A stretch of 64,000 nucleotides of DNA from Actinokineospora bangkokensis (GCF_001940455.1 NZ_MKQR01000011.1:62001-126000); one strand, 5' to 3'. Shown: positions 41,301 to 47,739, numbered from the stretch's first letter. Translations and numbers: made by a program. The notes: generated by a model not told the origin, from the sequence alone.

Positions 41301-44144
41301 GGGCGTGGGGTGCTCGAAGACCACCGTGGACGGGACCGCGCGGCCCAGGCGGGACAGCCGCTCGCGCAGCTCCTCCAGCAGGACCGAGTCCATCCCCAGG
41401 TCGCGGAAGGTGCGGTCGGCGTCGAACGCGGCGGCGTCGGTGTGGCCCAGCACGGCGGCGACGTGGTCGAGGACGCCCGCTGCGGGCTCGGTGGCGGGCT
41501 CGCGGACGGCGGCTTCGGGGGCGGCGGGCTTGCGGGCGGCACGGCCGTCGCCCGCCCAGTGCCGGGTGCGCTCGAACGGGTAGGTCGGCAGGGAGACCCG
41601 GCGGCCGGACCCGGCCAACGCCGACCAGTCCTCGCCGCGGGCGGTGGCGAGCGCGGCGGCGGCGCGGGCGGTCAGCGGTTCGTCGTGGCCCTCGCGCAGC
41701 AGCGGCGCGGTGGCAATGACGTCCGCGCCGTCCGCACCGTCAGCGCCGTCCGCGCGCACGAGGCCGCCGAGGGTCGAGCCGGAGCCGAGTTCGAGGAAGG
41801 TCACGGTCCCGTCCGCCACGGCGGCGGACGCGGCGTCGTGGAAGCGGACTGGCTGGCGCGCGTGCTCGGCCCAGTACCGCGCCCACTGCTCGGGCTCGAA
41901 CGCCGTCCACCGCTGCCCGGTCAGCGTGGACACGACCGCCACCCGCGGCTCGCGCGGGCGGAGCCTGCCCGCGACCGCGCGCAGGTCGTCCAGCACCGGG
42001 TCGAGCAGGTGGGAGTGGAAGGCGTGGCTGACGCGCAGCGCGCTGGTGCGCCGCCCGCGCGCGGCCCAGCGGTCCAGCAGGGCGGCGACGGGTCCGGCGG
42101 CGCCGGAGACCACCACGGCGCGCGGGCCGTTGACCGCGGCGAGGTCGACGCCGGGCCCCAGGTCGGCGGTGATCTCCTCGGCACCGGCCTCCACCGCGCC
42201 CATCGCCCCGCCCGCCGGGAGCGCGGCCATGAGCGCGCCGCGCGCGACGACCAGCTCAGCCGCCTCGTCGAGGGTCAGCACACCGGCGATCTGCGCCGCC
42301 GCGACCTCGCCCACCGAGTGCCCGACGAGCACGTCCGGCCGCACGCCCCACTCGGCCAGCAGCCGGGCGAGGGCGACCTGGAGGGCGAACAGCGCGGGCT
42401 GGGCGAAGGCGGTGTTGTCCAGCGCCGCCGTGTCGTCGCCGTGCAGGACCTCGCGCAGCCGGGGCCCGCCCAGGTGGCGGTCGACAGCGGCGGTGGCCTC
42501 GTCGAACGCCTCGGCGAAGGCGGGCACGGCCAGCAGGCCGCGACCGGCGCCGAGGCGCTGCCCGCCCTGACCGGGGAGCAGGAAGCCGACGCGCCCCGTG
42601 GCGGGCTCGACGGGCAGGACCGCCGGCGAAGGGCGGCCCTCCGCCAGGGCGTCGAGGGCTCGATCGGCGCCAGCGCGGTCGGTGGCGACGACGACCGCGC
42701 GGTGGGCGAGCCTCGCCCGGCCCAGGGCCAGGGTGGCGGCGGTGTCGGCGAGGGACGCGGGCGCGTCGCGCAGCCGCGCCGCCAACGCCCTCAGCGCCGA
42801 GCCCGTGCGGGCGCTGAGCACCAGCGCGGCAGGACCCCCGTCATCCTCTGTGGACTGAACATCGTGCGCGGACTCCGTCGGAGCCGCCCCGCGCACGACG
42901 ACGTGGGCGTTGGCGCCGCCCATGCTGAACGAGCTGACGCCGCCGACCGCGGTCGCGGGCAGCGGCTCCAGGGCGGTCACCACGCGCAGACCGAGCGCGT
43001 CGAGGTCGATCGCCGGGTTCGGCTCGACGTGGTGCAGCGAGGCGGGCAGCTCACCCGCGCGCACCGCCAGCACCGCCTTGAGCAGCCCGGCGGCCCCGGC
43101 GGCGCCCTCCAGGTGGCCGATGTTGGTCTTGACCGACCCGACCGGCAGCACCGCGCCGCGCCCGGCGAACACCGCGCCCAGGCCCGCGGCCTCGACCGGG
43201 TCGCCCGCGCGCGTGCCGGTGCCGTGCAGCTCGACGAAGTCCACATCGGACGGGGTGATGCCCGCCGCGGCGTGCGCCCGGCGGATGACCTCGGCCTGGG
43301 CCGCGGCGCGGGGCACGGTCAGCCCGTCGCCGCCGCCGTCGTGGTTGAGCGCGCTGCCCGCGATCACCGCGTGCACCCGGTCGCCGTCGGCCAGCGCGTC
43401 GGCCAGCCTGCGCAGGGCGAACACCACACCGCCCTCGCCGCGGACGTAGCCGTCGGCGCGGGCGTCGAAGACGTGGCAGCGGCCGGTGGGCGAGAGCGCG
43501 CCGAACTCCGCGGTCACCGCGCTGCCCAGCGCGGCGAGGTTGAGGTGGACGCCGCCGGTGAGCACCGTGTCCGCCTCGCCCCGGTGCAGCGCCGCGCACG
43601 CCTGGTGCACCGCGACCAGCGACCCGGCCTGCGCGGCGTCCACGGTCAGGCTCGGGCCGGTGAGCCCGAGCACGTGCGAGACCCGGTGCGCCAGCATCCC
43701 CCTGGACAGCCCGGTCAGCGTGTGGGCGCCCGCGCCCGCCCTGGTGAGCGCGGCGTAGTCGTCGGCCATCGCGCCGAGCACGACCCCGGTGCCGCGGCGC
43801 GCGGCGACCTCGGGCGGGGTCCCGGCGTCCTCCAGGGCCTCCCAGGCAAGTTCCAGCACCAGCCGCTGCTGCGGGTCGAGCGCGGCGGCCTCGCGCGGGG
43901 ACACCCCGAAGAAGCCCGCGTCGAAGGTGTCCACTTCGGCCAGGAAGCCGCCGAGCCGAACCCCGGCCGGGTAGCGGGCCAGGACCTCGGCGGCGTCGGG
44001 CCAGCGGTCGGCGGGGACCGGGCGCACCGCGTCGGCGCCCGCGCGCAGCGCGTCCCAGAACGGCGCGGGACCGCCGGCGCCGGGCAGCCTGCACGCCAGG
44101 CCCACGACGGCGACGGGCGAGACCGCGCAACCGCTGTTCGTCAC
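32310..44144 (-). CDS. Modular type I polyketide synthase, KSQ loading module plus modules 1-2 (3944 aa)
   Basis: First PKS protein of the assembly line; it makes the acetyl starter and adds two units. Layout: KSQ-AT-ACP, KS-AT-KR-ACP, KS-AT-DH-KR-ACP, docking tail ending DELFDLIDKEFGD. It has no N-terminal docking coiled coil, as expected for a first protein: the KS starts about ten residues in (VAVVGLACRLPG). The loading KS has Gln172 in place of the catalytic Cys. Extension KS cysteines lie near residues 1125 and 2440. All three ATs carry HAFH (malonyl). The start is taken as GTG at 44142-44144, preceded by GGGAGGCGGGG. The 260-nt gap to the divergent glycosyltransferase should hold the operon promoter. 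Confidence 0.98.
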   Translation of the reverse strand: MTNSGCAVSPVAVVGLACRLPGAGGPAPFWDALRAGADAVRPVPADRWPDAAEVLARYPAGVRLGGFLAEVDTFDAGFFGVSPREAAALDPQQRLVLELAWEALEDAGTPPEVAARRGTGVVLGAMADDYAALTRAGAGAHTLTGLSRGMLAHRVSHVLGLTGPSLTVDAAQAGSLVAVHQACAALHRGEADTVLTGGVHLNLAALGSAVTAEFGALSPTGRCHVFDARADGYVRGEGGVVFALRRLADALADGDRVHAVIAGSALNHDGGGDGLTVPRAAAQAEVIRRAHAAAGITPSDVDFVELHGTGTRAGDPVEAAGLGAVFAGRGAVLPVGSVKTNIGHLEGAAGAAGLLKAVLAVRAGELPASLHHVEPNPAIDLDALGLRVVTALEPLPATAVGGVSSFSMGGANAHVVVRGAAPTESAHDVQSTEDDGGPAALVLSARTGSALRALAARLRDAPASLADTAATLALGRARLAHRAVVVATDRAGADRALDALAEGRPSPAVLPVEPATGRVGFLLPGQGGQRLGAGRGLLAVPAFAEAFDEATAAVDRHLGGPRLREVLHGDDTAALDNTAFAQPALFALQVALARLLAEWGVRPDVLVGHSVGEVAAAQIAGVLTLDEAAELVVARGALMAALPAGGAMGAVEAGAEEITADLGPGVDLAAVNGPRAVVVSGAAGPVAALLDRWAARGRRTSALRVSHAFHSHLLDPVLDDLRAVAGRLRPREPRVAVVSTLTGQRWTAFEPEQWARYWAEHARQPVRFHDAASAAVADGTVTFLELGSGSTLGGLVRADGADGADGADVIATAPLLREGHDEPLTARAAAALATARGEDWSALAGSGRRVSLPTYPFERTRHWAGDGRAARKPAAPEAAVREPATEPAAGVLDHVAAVLGHTDAAAFDADRTFRDLGMDSVLLEELRERLSRLGRAVPSTVVFEHPTPAALATWWDNGGTDTAETPARAAVDPGEPIAVVAMACRAPGGVTTPEQLWELVVDRRDAVGPAPTDRGWALADARGGFLHDAAEFDADLFGISPREAAAMEPQQRVLLELAWEAFERAGGVPAGTTGVFVGAIPQDYGPRAHRAGEAGGHVLTGTTTSVASGRIAYHFGLDGPALTVDTACSSSLVALHLAVRSLRQGEVDTALAGGVTVMSSPGMFAEFAKQGGLAADGRCKAFSADADGTGWAEGAGLLVLRRLTDARRDGDTVLAVIRGSAVNQDGTSNGLTAPNGAAQRRVIRAALADAGLTGADVDLVEAHGTGTRLGDPVEAAALIATYGADRAEPVALGSLKSNIGHAQAAAGVLGVVKAVQAVRHGVRPATLHAENPTGHVEWTGVRLLTEADSWPAGRTRRAAVSSFGISGTNAHLVLEQSVEQGTEDRPEVAGGPVLWPVSGHSPEALAAQVAALADQVDPVPVARALASRTALPHRAVGVGATAGELLDSLASGAVRGVARPGRTAFAFTGQGSQHAAMGRGLAAAFPVFRAAWDEVLGLFPAEVRAAITEGSRIAETQFAQPAIFAFEVAVVRLFASWGVRPDVVIGHSVGEIAAAWAAGVFSLADAAALVVKRGALMGAVTARGAMGAIGLGESEVELPAGVELAAVNAPGSVVVSGDADAVAALVAEHKARGVKASVLAVSHAFHSAHMDPVLDEFRSFVDGVERREPSVRFVRVARDVDPTSTDYWVANVRDAVRFAEGAAGLDAVHVLEVGPTPALTPVLDGCVPAVKGDDEAQAALTAAARLFAGGVDLDWDAVLPAGPRADLPTYAFQRSRFWLHADEAAEDALFHAVRWQPVTVPAAQAGPLAVIAAEGDNPFTEAVRIDDPAESGDAILVSALDAEGTLALLKTAPERLWVLTRDAETDPDQAAVRGLVHSARTERPDLDLRLLDLPREATAEQVDRARRVLAAPGDEVDLAVTAEGVAVRRLHRAARPGTPFQPRGTALITGGTGALGAAVARDLADRGVEHLVLLSRTASRATDLAADLERRGARVTLADCDAADPDALAAVLAATGPVDTVVHAAGTLDDATVDNTTAAALAATRRAKLDAARALDRLVGDVRAFVLFSSFVGVTGNPGQSGYGSANAALDALARDRRARGLPATAVAWGPWAGAGMAEAAADGFRRRGARPLDPARAVDALWAAVAGPDPVVLVADVDWDRFAATVPGPLLRDLVQVAPRTAPAPVGDALDLVRARTAAALGHRDPASIALDRPFRDLGFDSLTSVELRNALAAATGLRLPVGVLYDHPTPRALARHLDRARTGTAAAAPVAAAADEPIAVIGMACRYPGGIRTPDDLWDLVAAGREALGPLPTDRGWDLRALTAAGVVDRGGFLLDADEFDPAFFGISPREALAMDPQQRILLETAWEAVERAGLDTDALHGTATGVFVGASHQEYGPRLDAVGDDVAGNALTGGHPSVASGRISYALGLQGPSLTVDTACSSSLVALHLAARALRAGECGLALAAGATVMASPGVFLEFGKQGGLAADGRCKAFGAGADGTGWAEGAGVLVLERLSDARANGHPVLAVVRGTAVNSDGASNGLTAPNGPAQQRVIAAALADAGLEPSDVDAVEAHGTGTALGDPIEAEALIAAYGRDRSAPLALGSLKSNLGHSQAAAGVAGVIKLVQALRHGVLPRTLHADEPSPHVDWAGGALRLLTEPAPWAPGERTRRAAVSSFGISGTNAHVILEEAPEIPEAAEPAETTEPAAGLVAWPLSAKDGDGLRRRAAELAEWAERTEADPAAVARALAARTTHDHRAVVVGHDRAALVDGLRELTPTRVREGELAFVFPGQGSQRLGAGRALHAADPVFAAALDEVLAALDPGLRAVLWGEDADALNRTEHAQPALFAVEVALHRALTARGVRPGVLLGHSVGSIAAAHVAGVFSLADAAALVTARGKLMQALPEGGAMLAVGAAEDEVAPLLTAGVSIAAVNGPRAVVVSGDADAVDALAAHWAERGVRTARLAVSHAFHSARMDPALDAFRAVAERVTYAEPTLTVVSDVTGEVAGPELATAEHWVRHARQAVRFHDAVTTAAGLGADAFLEVGPGGALTAMIADSAPTATAVALLGRGLPEPDGVTTALARLHAIGRAPAPVPPGTARADVPTYPFRRDSFWLAAPTGRPGAHPVLTDEVTLADTGDLVLSGAVSTAAHPWLAGHVVGGQVLLPGTALLDLVAHAGTRAGGLGVMELTLTTPVVVPAGEQVDIQVKVDSARAVTVHSRREGGSWVVAATGALGEVVPAVRPRPSGAPTPLDRDALYDRFAANGIDYGPAFRGLTGLWRHGTSYTAEVTPPAGLTGGHAVHPALLDTALHAVGLGELDGDPGTALLPFSFTGVVVDGPATGALRATLTPVGPLTAAVEVADDTGRVVVAVDALALRPARPADPAADLLHRVEWTRVELPAAPAPAERFLVHTGHEPAGTLLRMQEFLATPDDRTFVVVTDGQLAGAGVVGLVRSARAEHPGRFALVEAGPQGAEHPDLLAALAIGEPEVALRDGAAFVPRLVRVPATGGTGQGSGIDPDGTVLITGGTGALGALFARHLAEAGAKHLLLVSRRGPAAPGADRLAADLAALGVDVRVEAADLADPEQCAAVLAAADRRISAVVHAAGVLDDGVLAAMTPQRLAAVARPKVDAARNLDRLTRDLDAFVVFTAAAGVLGTAGQANYAAANTALDALAADRAARGLPATALAWGLWEGGMAEHLDEAGRARLARLGIRPLSAADGRALFDAALRSGHTALVPARLDLAALRAADEVPPLLSALVPKPARAARPEPGPDRWAAMAPAERGRALFGLVRARVAAVLGHASPLAVDPDTAFKTLGFDSLASVELRNQLAAATGLALTTTLVFEHPTPAALAAGLASRLADAPPPAPAPAPALEAALDGLRLALADPAERQAVAARLRELLAGSGEPEVEPGLDADVDTASDDELFDLIDKEFGD
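32545..37314 (-). other. PKS module 2: KS-AT(malonyl)-DH-KR(B)-ACP
   Basis: KS starts EPIAVIGMACRYPGG with DTACSSS. The AT has FPGQGSQRLGAG, HAQPALFAVEVAL, LLGHSVGS (Ser where Glu is usual) and SHAFHSAR, indicating malonyl-CoA. DH has GHVVGGQVLLPG, YGPAF and HPALLDTALH. KR has GGTGALG and HAAGVLDDGV (B-type) with Tyr in GQANYAAAN. ACP has LGFDSLASVE. The product is an unbranched alkene. Boundaries are approximate. Confidence 0.9.
36508..36563. repeat. KS-internal near-identical tract, copy B (module 2 KS)
   Basis: Identical over 56 nt to 31338-31393. After one mismatch the identity resumes for another 14 nt. Confidence 0.8.
37345..41223 (-). other. PKS module 1: KS-AT(malonyl)-KR(B)-ACP
   Basis: KS starts EPIAVVAMACRAPGG with DTACSSS. 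The AT has FTGQGSQHAAMG, FAQPAIFAFEVA, GHSVGE and SHAFHSAH. KR has GGTGALG, the LDD motif in HAAGTLDDATV and GNPGQSGYGSAN, so it is B-type; this is the only non-dehydrated B-type reduction in the window. ACP has LGFDSLTSVE. The product has a terminal methyl carbinol, a typical lactonisation site. Boundaries are approximate. Confidence 0.9.
41280..44144 (-). other. PKS loading module: KSQ-AT(malonyl)-ACP
   Basis: The KS active-site stretch reads TVDAAQAGSLVAVH: Gln172 (codon 43629-43631) replaces the nucleophilic Cys, the mark of a KSQ decarboxylase that turns malonyl-ACP into acetyl-ACP. The flanks are unusual: family members generally read DTAQSSS, here DAAQAGS. The His motifs ELHGTGT and TNIGH are kept. 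AT has GHSVGE and SHAFHSHL. ACP has LGMDSVLLEE. Boundaries are approximate. Confidence 0.92.
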
Positions 44145-44231
44145 GCCACCGCCCCGCCTCCCGCACGACCCCGGATTGTCGGCGCGCGACCACCGCCCTG
44201 TGCCCGCAGACTGCGCCGAAGTTCTGGCGCG

Positions 44232-44277
44232 AATCTACGATCCGGTTTGTCCAGCCCACACCCCTAAGCACCCCTAA
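44232..44277 (-). promoter_or_regulatory. Candidate PKS operon promoter with upstream direct repeats
   Basis: On the minus strand a -10-like TAGATT (44232-44237) lies about 90 nt before the PKS start codon. No good -35 box is present. Instead two direct copies of ACCCCTAA (44260-44267 and 44270-44277), exactly 10 bp apart, sit where an activator would contact RNA polymerase. This layout suggests an activator-dependent promoter. The repeats are also 128-145 bp upstream of the divergent glycosyltransferase. Inference from pattern only. Confidence 0.35.
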
Positions 44278-44404
44278 TGGGTTCAGGGGCGCCGGACGGG
44301 GCCACCTGCGCATTGCGGAATTCGGGCGAGTCCGCCGCTGTGGACCGCGCGGTGTTAAGTTGGGTCGTCAGCGCCGAGGAAATCCCCCCGACCGAGGTGA
44401 CGCT

Positions 44405-45592
44405 GTGGGATCGCACATCGCTTTCGTCAACATCACCGGGCACGGGCACGTCCGCCCCACCCTGGCCGTGGTCGCGGAACTGGTCGCGCGCGGCCACCGG
44501 GTCACCTACGCCGTCGGGGAGAAGCTGGCGGGCCTCGTCACCTCGGCGGGCGCGACGCCGGTGCCCTACGACTCCTACGTGGCCAGGACGCCCCCGCCCG
44601 CGCAGATGTCGCCGGAGGCGCTGGCCCAGGTGCCGCTGACCTACCTGCGGGAGAACGAGGCGGCGTTCGCCGCCCTGGCCCCGGTGCTCCGCGCCGACCG
44701 CCCCGACCTGCTGGTGCACGACCAGACGATGTTCGCCGCGGGCAGGCTGCTGACCCGCGAGCTCGGCGTGGCGGGGGTGCGCACGTTCCCCTCCTTCGCC
44801 CAGCACGAGCGGTTCTCGGTGGACGCGCTGGCCGCCCAGCGCTACCGGGTCGACCCCCGCCACCGCGCGTTCGTCGAGTTCCACCTGCGGCTGGTGCAGC
44901 TGCTGGCCGACAACGGGCTCGCCGGCGCGGACCTCGGCGCCTTCCTCGGCCAGGTCGAGGACCGCAACATCGTGTTCCTGCCCAGGTCGGCGCAGCTGGC
45001 CGGGGAGACCTTCGACGAGCGGTTCACCTTCGTCGGCCCCTGCCTGGACCCGGCCGGGACCGAGGGGTTCACCGCGCCGCCGGGCGACGGGCCGCTGGTG
45101 CTGGTGTCGCTGGGCTCGGCGTTCAACGACAAGCCGGACTTCTTCCGCTCCTGCGCCGAGGCCTTCGCGGGCGGCCCGGAGCGGGTCGTGATGGCCCTCG
45201 GCGGGATCGAGGCCGACCTGGGCCCGCTGCCGCCGAACGTGGTGGCGCACTCCTGGCTGCCCTTCGACGCGGTGCTGGCCCAGGCGGCCGCGTGCGTCTG
45301 CCACGGCGGGTTCGGCACCTCGCTGATGGCCCTGCACCACCGCACCCCGCTGGTGGTGGTGCCGCAGAACGTGGAGAACGAGTACGCCGCGGAACTGCTC
45401 GCCGAGCAGGGCGTCGCCCGGGTGCTGACCCACGAGCAGGCCTCCGGGGCGGCCGTGGTGGCCGCGACCAGGGCGGTGCTGGGCGACCCCGGCGTGGCGG
45501 GCCGCATCGAGCGGCTGGCCACCCAGATGGCCGAGGCGGGCGGGGTCGCCAGGGCCGCCGACGTCGTCGAGGGCGCGCTGGCCACGGTCTGA
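44405..45592 (+). CDS. Macrolide-family glycosyltransferase (GT1, OleD/MGT-like)
   Basis: A 395-residue inverting glycosyltransferase of the family that either decorates macrolides with deoxysugars or inactivates them with glucose for self-protection. The N-terminus HIAFVNITGHGHVRPTLAVV carries the catalytic His (His13). The nucleotide-sugar half has LVSLGSAF and the donor-site motif CHGGFGTSLMALHHRTPLVVVPQ-type, in which Cys-His replaces the commoner Thr-His. A longer reading frame exists upstream, but the GTG at 44405 is chosen because GAGGTGA (44394-44400) precedes it and the family begins there. It is divergent from the PKS operon across a 260-nt control region and is followed by a strong hairpin. 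A dedicated tailoring role and a resistance role cannot be separated from sequence alone. Confidence 0.93.
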   Translation: MGSHIAFVNITGHGHVRPTLAVVAELVARGHRVTYAVGEKLAGLVTSAGATPVPYDSYVARTPPPAQMSPEALAQVPLTYLRENEAAFAALAPVLRADRPDLLVHDQTMFAAGRLLTRELGVAGVRTFPSFAQHERFSVDALAAQRYRVDPRHRAFVEFHLRLVQLLADNGLAGADLGAFLGQVEDRNIVFLPRSAQLAGETFDERFTFVGPCLDPAGTEGFTAPPGDGPLVLVSLGSAFNDKPDFFRSCAEAFAGGPERVVMALGGIEADLGPLPPNVVAHSWLPFDAVLAQAAACVCHGGFGTSLMALHHRTPLVVVPQNVENEYAAELLAEQGVARVLTHEQASGAAVVAATRAVLGDPGVAGRIERLATQMAEAGGVARAADVVEGALATV

Positions 45593-45626
45593 GCGCGCCC
45601 GGGACCCCAGGCACCCGCGGACGCGG

Positions 45627-45658
45627 ACGGGCCCCGGCGGTGCACCGCCGGGGCCCGT
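45627..45658. terminator. Perfect GC-rich hairpin, bidirectional terminator
   Basis: A 32-nt perfect palindrome, two 14-bp GC-rich arms around TGCA, 34 nt after the glycosyltransferase stop and 17 nt after the end of the convergent small gene. No T-tract follows, which is usual for actinomycete terminators. Confidence 0.8.
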
Positions 45659-45674
45659 CGCGCTCGTCACGGCG

Positions 45675-45815
45675 TCAGGCGCGCGCCTTCGGCTTGAGCC
45701 GGAAGAACAGGAAGAACAGGAAGAAGAAAGCGAAGAAGAAGAACCAGGAGTTGCTGAAGCCCAGCAATGCCAAGAATCCGAGCAAACCGATCAGGCCCAA
45801 CCATCGCTCGCCCAT
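45675..45815 (-). CDS. Small Phe-rich membrane peptide (46 aa)
   Basis: ATG at 45813-45815 is preceded by GGAAAGGG with 7-nt spacing, a better ribosome site than most genes here have. The peptide starts MGERWLGLIGLLGFLALLGF, continues with an almost unbroken run of Phe, Leu and Ala, and ends basic (RLKPKARA). Thirteen of 46 residues are Phe, all TTC codons. A single hydrophobic span of about 35 residues with a positive tail suggests an inner-membrane peptide with the C-terminus in the cytosol. It lies 75 nt downstream of the ABC permease on the same strand, so it may be the last cistron of that operon or have its own start. I do not recognise the family. Roles such as a small regulator or partner of the exporter or sensor kinase are guesses. 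Confidence 0.7.
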   Translation of the reverse strand: MGERWLGLIGLLGFLALLGFSNSWFFFFAFFFLFFLFFRLKPKARA

Positions 45816-45869
45816 CGGGGAACCCTTTCCATCAGTGGTGCGGTGCGGCTGACACTAGCACGGTGGAAT

Positions 45870-45885
45870 TGGTCCTGCTGGACCA
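45870..45885 (-). terminator. Short hairpin after ABC permease
   Basis: TGGTCC-TGCT-GGACCA, 6-bp arms with a 4-nt loop, beginning 5 nt after the permease stop on the minus strand. It may attenuate rather than end transcription before the small Phe-rich gene. Confidence 0.35.
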
Positions 45886-45890
45886 GCGGG

Positions 45891-46724
45891 TTAATCCGTG
45901 GCGCGGTTGCGGAATCCGCGGACACCCGCGATGCCGAATCCGGCGATGGCGACCACGAGGACCGGCACCGACACCCACAGCGGCATCGCCGGGACGACCC
46001 CGCCCAGGGTCAGCCCGCGCAGCGCCTCGCTGAAGTAGGTCAGCGGGTTGAGCGCGCTGAGCACCTGGAACCACAGCAGCGAGTCCAGGGCGGGCCAGGG
46101 GAACTGGGTGGCGCCGGTGAACATGATCGGGGTGAGGATCACCGCGAACATGATGTCGATGCGGTGCGGGGGCACGAACGTGCCCAGCGTCATGCCCACC
46201 GCCGCGCCGAGCAGCGTGCCGAGCACGCACACGCCCAGCAGCGCGGGCACCGACTCCAGCGGCAGCCGGACCCGGTCGAGCAGCAGGTAACCGGCCGGGA
46301 TCATCAGCAGCGCCGAGATCAGGCCGCGGAAGGCGCCGAAGACCATCTTCTCCACCGCGACCCAGCGCATCGGCAGCGGGGCCAGCAGCCGGTCCTCGAT
46401 CTCGCGGGTGTAGGAGAAGTCGATCGTCAGCGGCAGCGCGGTGTTCTGCAGCGCGCCGACGAAGCCCGCCAGCGCGATCACCCCGGGCAGCAGCACCAGG
46501 CTGAACTCCCCGGAGACGTACCCCAGGTCACCGAGCACGGTGCCGAGGATGAACAGGGTGAACAGGGGTTGCAGCACCACCTGCGCCAGGAACGAGGGCA
46601 GCTCGCGGCCGGTGACGAACACGTCCCGGCTCAGCACGGCCAGGAACGCCCGGCGCGTGTCGCCCGCGGTGTGCGCGGGCACGGCGGGCTCGACGCCCGC
46701 GGGCCGGTCGTGGGTCAGGGTCAT
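45891..46724 (-). CDS. ABC-2 type transporter permease (DrrB-like)
   Basis: A 277-residue membrane subunit of a two-component exporter; with the ATPase encoded just upstream it should pump a hydrophobic product out. After a cytosolic N-terminus (MTLTHDRPAG) there are six predicted membrane spans, among them QVVLQPLFTLFILGTVLG, SLVLLPGVIALAGFVGAL and PLWVSVPVLVVAIAGFGIAG. The ABC-2 signature region appears as ILTPIMFTGATQFPW and LNPLTYFSEALRG. The ATG at 46722-46724 overlaps the ATPase stop as ATGA, so translation is coupled. Longer frames through the ATPase region are not real. DrrB-like permeases export anthracyclines, macrolides and similar drugs; here the PKS product is the obvious candidate cargo. 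Confidence 0.95.
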   Translation of the reverse strand: MTLTHDRPAGVEPAVPAHTAGDTRRAFLAVLSRDVFVTGRELPSFLAQVVLQPLFTLFILGTVLGDLGYVSGEFSLVLLPGVIALAGFVGALQNTALPLTIDFSYTREIEDRLLAPLPMRWVAVEKMVFGAFRGLISALLMIPAGYLLLDRVRLPLESVPALLGVCVLGTLLGAAVGMTLGTFVPPHRIDIMFAVILTPIMFTGATQFPWPALDSLLWFQVLSALNPLTYFSEALRGLTLGGVVPAMPLWVSVPVLVVAIAGFGIAGVRGFRNRATD

Positions 46725-47677
46725 CGCAGCTCCCGGCCGGTCAGGTGGATGAACACGTCCTCCAGGCTGGGCGTGCCGATGGACAGGTCGGTGACCTGGC
46801 AGCTCAGGTCGGCCAGCGCCTTGAGGGCGAAGGGCAGCACGACGTCGGAGTCGGCGCCCGCGTAGAGCCGGTACTGGCCCTCGGCCAGCGCCTCGACCCG
46901 CTCGACGTCGGTGACCCCGGACAGCGCCGCGCGCACCTCGTCGCCGGTGGAGCCGCGCAGGGCCACCGAGACGGTGATGGTGGTGCGCCCCGGCAGGGTC
47001 CTGGTCAGCGCCGGGGCGGTGTCGAGGGCGATGAGCTTGCCGTGGTCGATGATGCCGATCCGGTCGCAGAGCTTCTCGGCCTCGTCCATGTCGTGCGTGG
47101 TCAGCACGACCGTCACGCCCTGGGAGCGCAGGTCGACGACCCGGTCGTGGACGAACAGCCGCGACTGCGGGTCCAGGCCGGTGGAGGGCTCGTCGAGGAA
47201 CAGCACGTGCGGGCGGTGCATCAGCGCGCGGGCGATCATGACCCGCTGCGCCTGGCCGCCGGACATGAAGTCCACCCGGGAGGAGGCGAAGTCGGTCAGC
47301 CCCATCCGCTCCAGCACCTCGTCGGCCAGCGCGGTCCGGCTCGCCCGGTCCACCCCGTGGTAGGCGGCGTGGAACAGCAGGTTCTGCCGCACGGTCAGGC
47401 CGCGGTCGAGGTTGTTGCGCTGCGACACCACGGCCAGCGCCTTGCGGGCGCGGGCGGGGTCGGCGAGCACGTCGACGCCGCCCACCCTGGCGGTGCCGCT
47501 GGTGGGCGTGACGCGGGTCGTCAGCACGCCGACGGTGGTGGACTTGCCCGCCCCGTTGGGGCCGAGCAGCCCGAAGACCTCGCCCTCCGGAACGGAGAAG
47601 CTCAGCCCGTCGACCGCGGCGACCGGTGAGCGGGGGTAGCTCTTGCGGAGGTCCTCGACTGCCACGGCTTCGGTCAC
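46721..47677 (-). CDS. ABC transporter ATP-binding protein (DrrA-like)
   Basis: A 318-residue ATPase that powers the adjoining permease. It has Walker A GPNGAGKST (residues 40-47), Q-loop VSQRNNLD, signature MSGGQAQRV, Walker B HVLFLDEPSTGLD and the H-loop VLTTHDMDEAE. A C-terminal extension of about 100 residues follows the ATPase core, as in DrrA-type drug exporters. The GTG at 47675-47677 (VTEAVAVEDL) is chosen as start. It has no ribosome site, but a TACCTT -10-like box ends 6 nt before it, so the message may be leaderless. It is divergent from the sensor kinase gene across 91 nt, an arrangement often seen when the kinase pair controls the exporter. Confidence 0.95.
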   Translation of the reverse strand: MTEAVAVEDLRKSYPRSPVAAVDGLSFSVPEGEVFGLLGPNGAGKSTTVGVLTTRVTPTSGTARVGGVDVLADPARARKALAVVSQRNNLDRGLTVRQNLLFHAAYHGVDRASRTALADEVLERMGLTDFASSRVDFMSGGQAQRVMIARALMHRPHVLFLDEPSTGLDPQSRLFVHDRVVDLRSQGVTVVLTTHDMDEAEKLCDRIGIIDHGKLIALDTAPALTRTLPGRTTITVSVALRGSTGDEVRAALSGVTDVERVEALAEGQYRLYAGADSDVVLPFALKALADLSCQVTDLSIGTPSLEDVFIHLTGRELR

Positions 47678-47683
47678 GCCGAC

Positions 47684-47689
47684 AAGGTA
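47684..47689 (-). promoter_or_regulatory. Candidate -10 box for leaderless ABC exporter mRNA
   Basis: TACCTT on the minus strand ends 6 nt before the GTG start, placing transcription start at or next to the first codon. The -35 region (TTCCGG, 17-nt spacer) is poor. Confidence 0.25.
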
Positions 47690-47739
47690 CGTTCTGCCCG
47701 GGGGCACCGGAACGCACATGGGCCTGCGTTGTCCGAAGA

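Noticed and set aside
32250-44267. Plus-strand open frame of 4005 codons opposite the first PKS gene
   Set aside because: Same cause: antisense of a real PKS gene, repetitive composition, no ribosome site and no motif.
45627-45658. The perfect GC-rich palindrome as an attachment or recombination site
   Set aside because: Its position between convergent gene ends, and the similar hairpins at 60395-60424 and 63435-63468, fit ordinary terminators; no integrase or flanking repeat is present.
45891-47717. A single 608-residue ORF that seems to fuse an N-terminal region to the ABC permease
   Set aside because: The first half is the ATPase gene read in the wrong frame. The real permease begins at the ATG overlapping the ATPase stop at 46721-46724.
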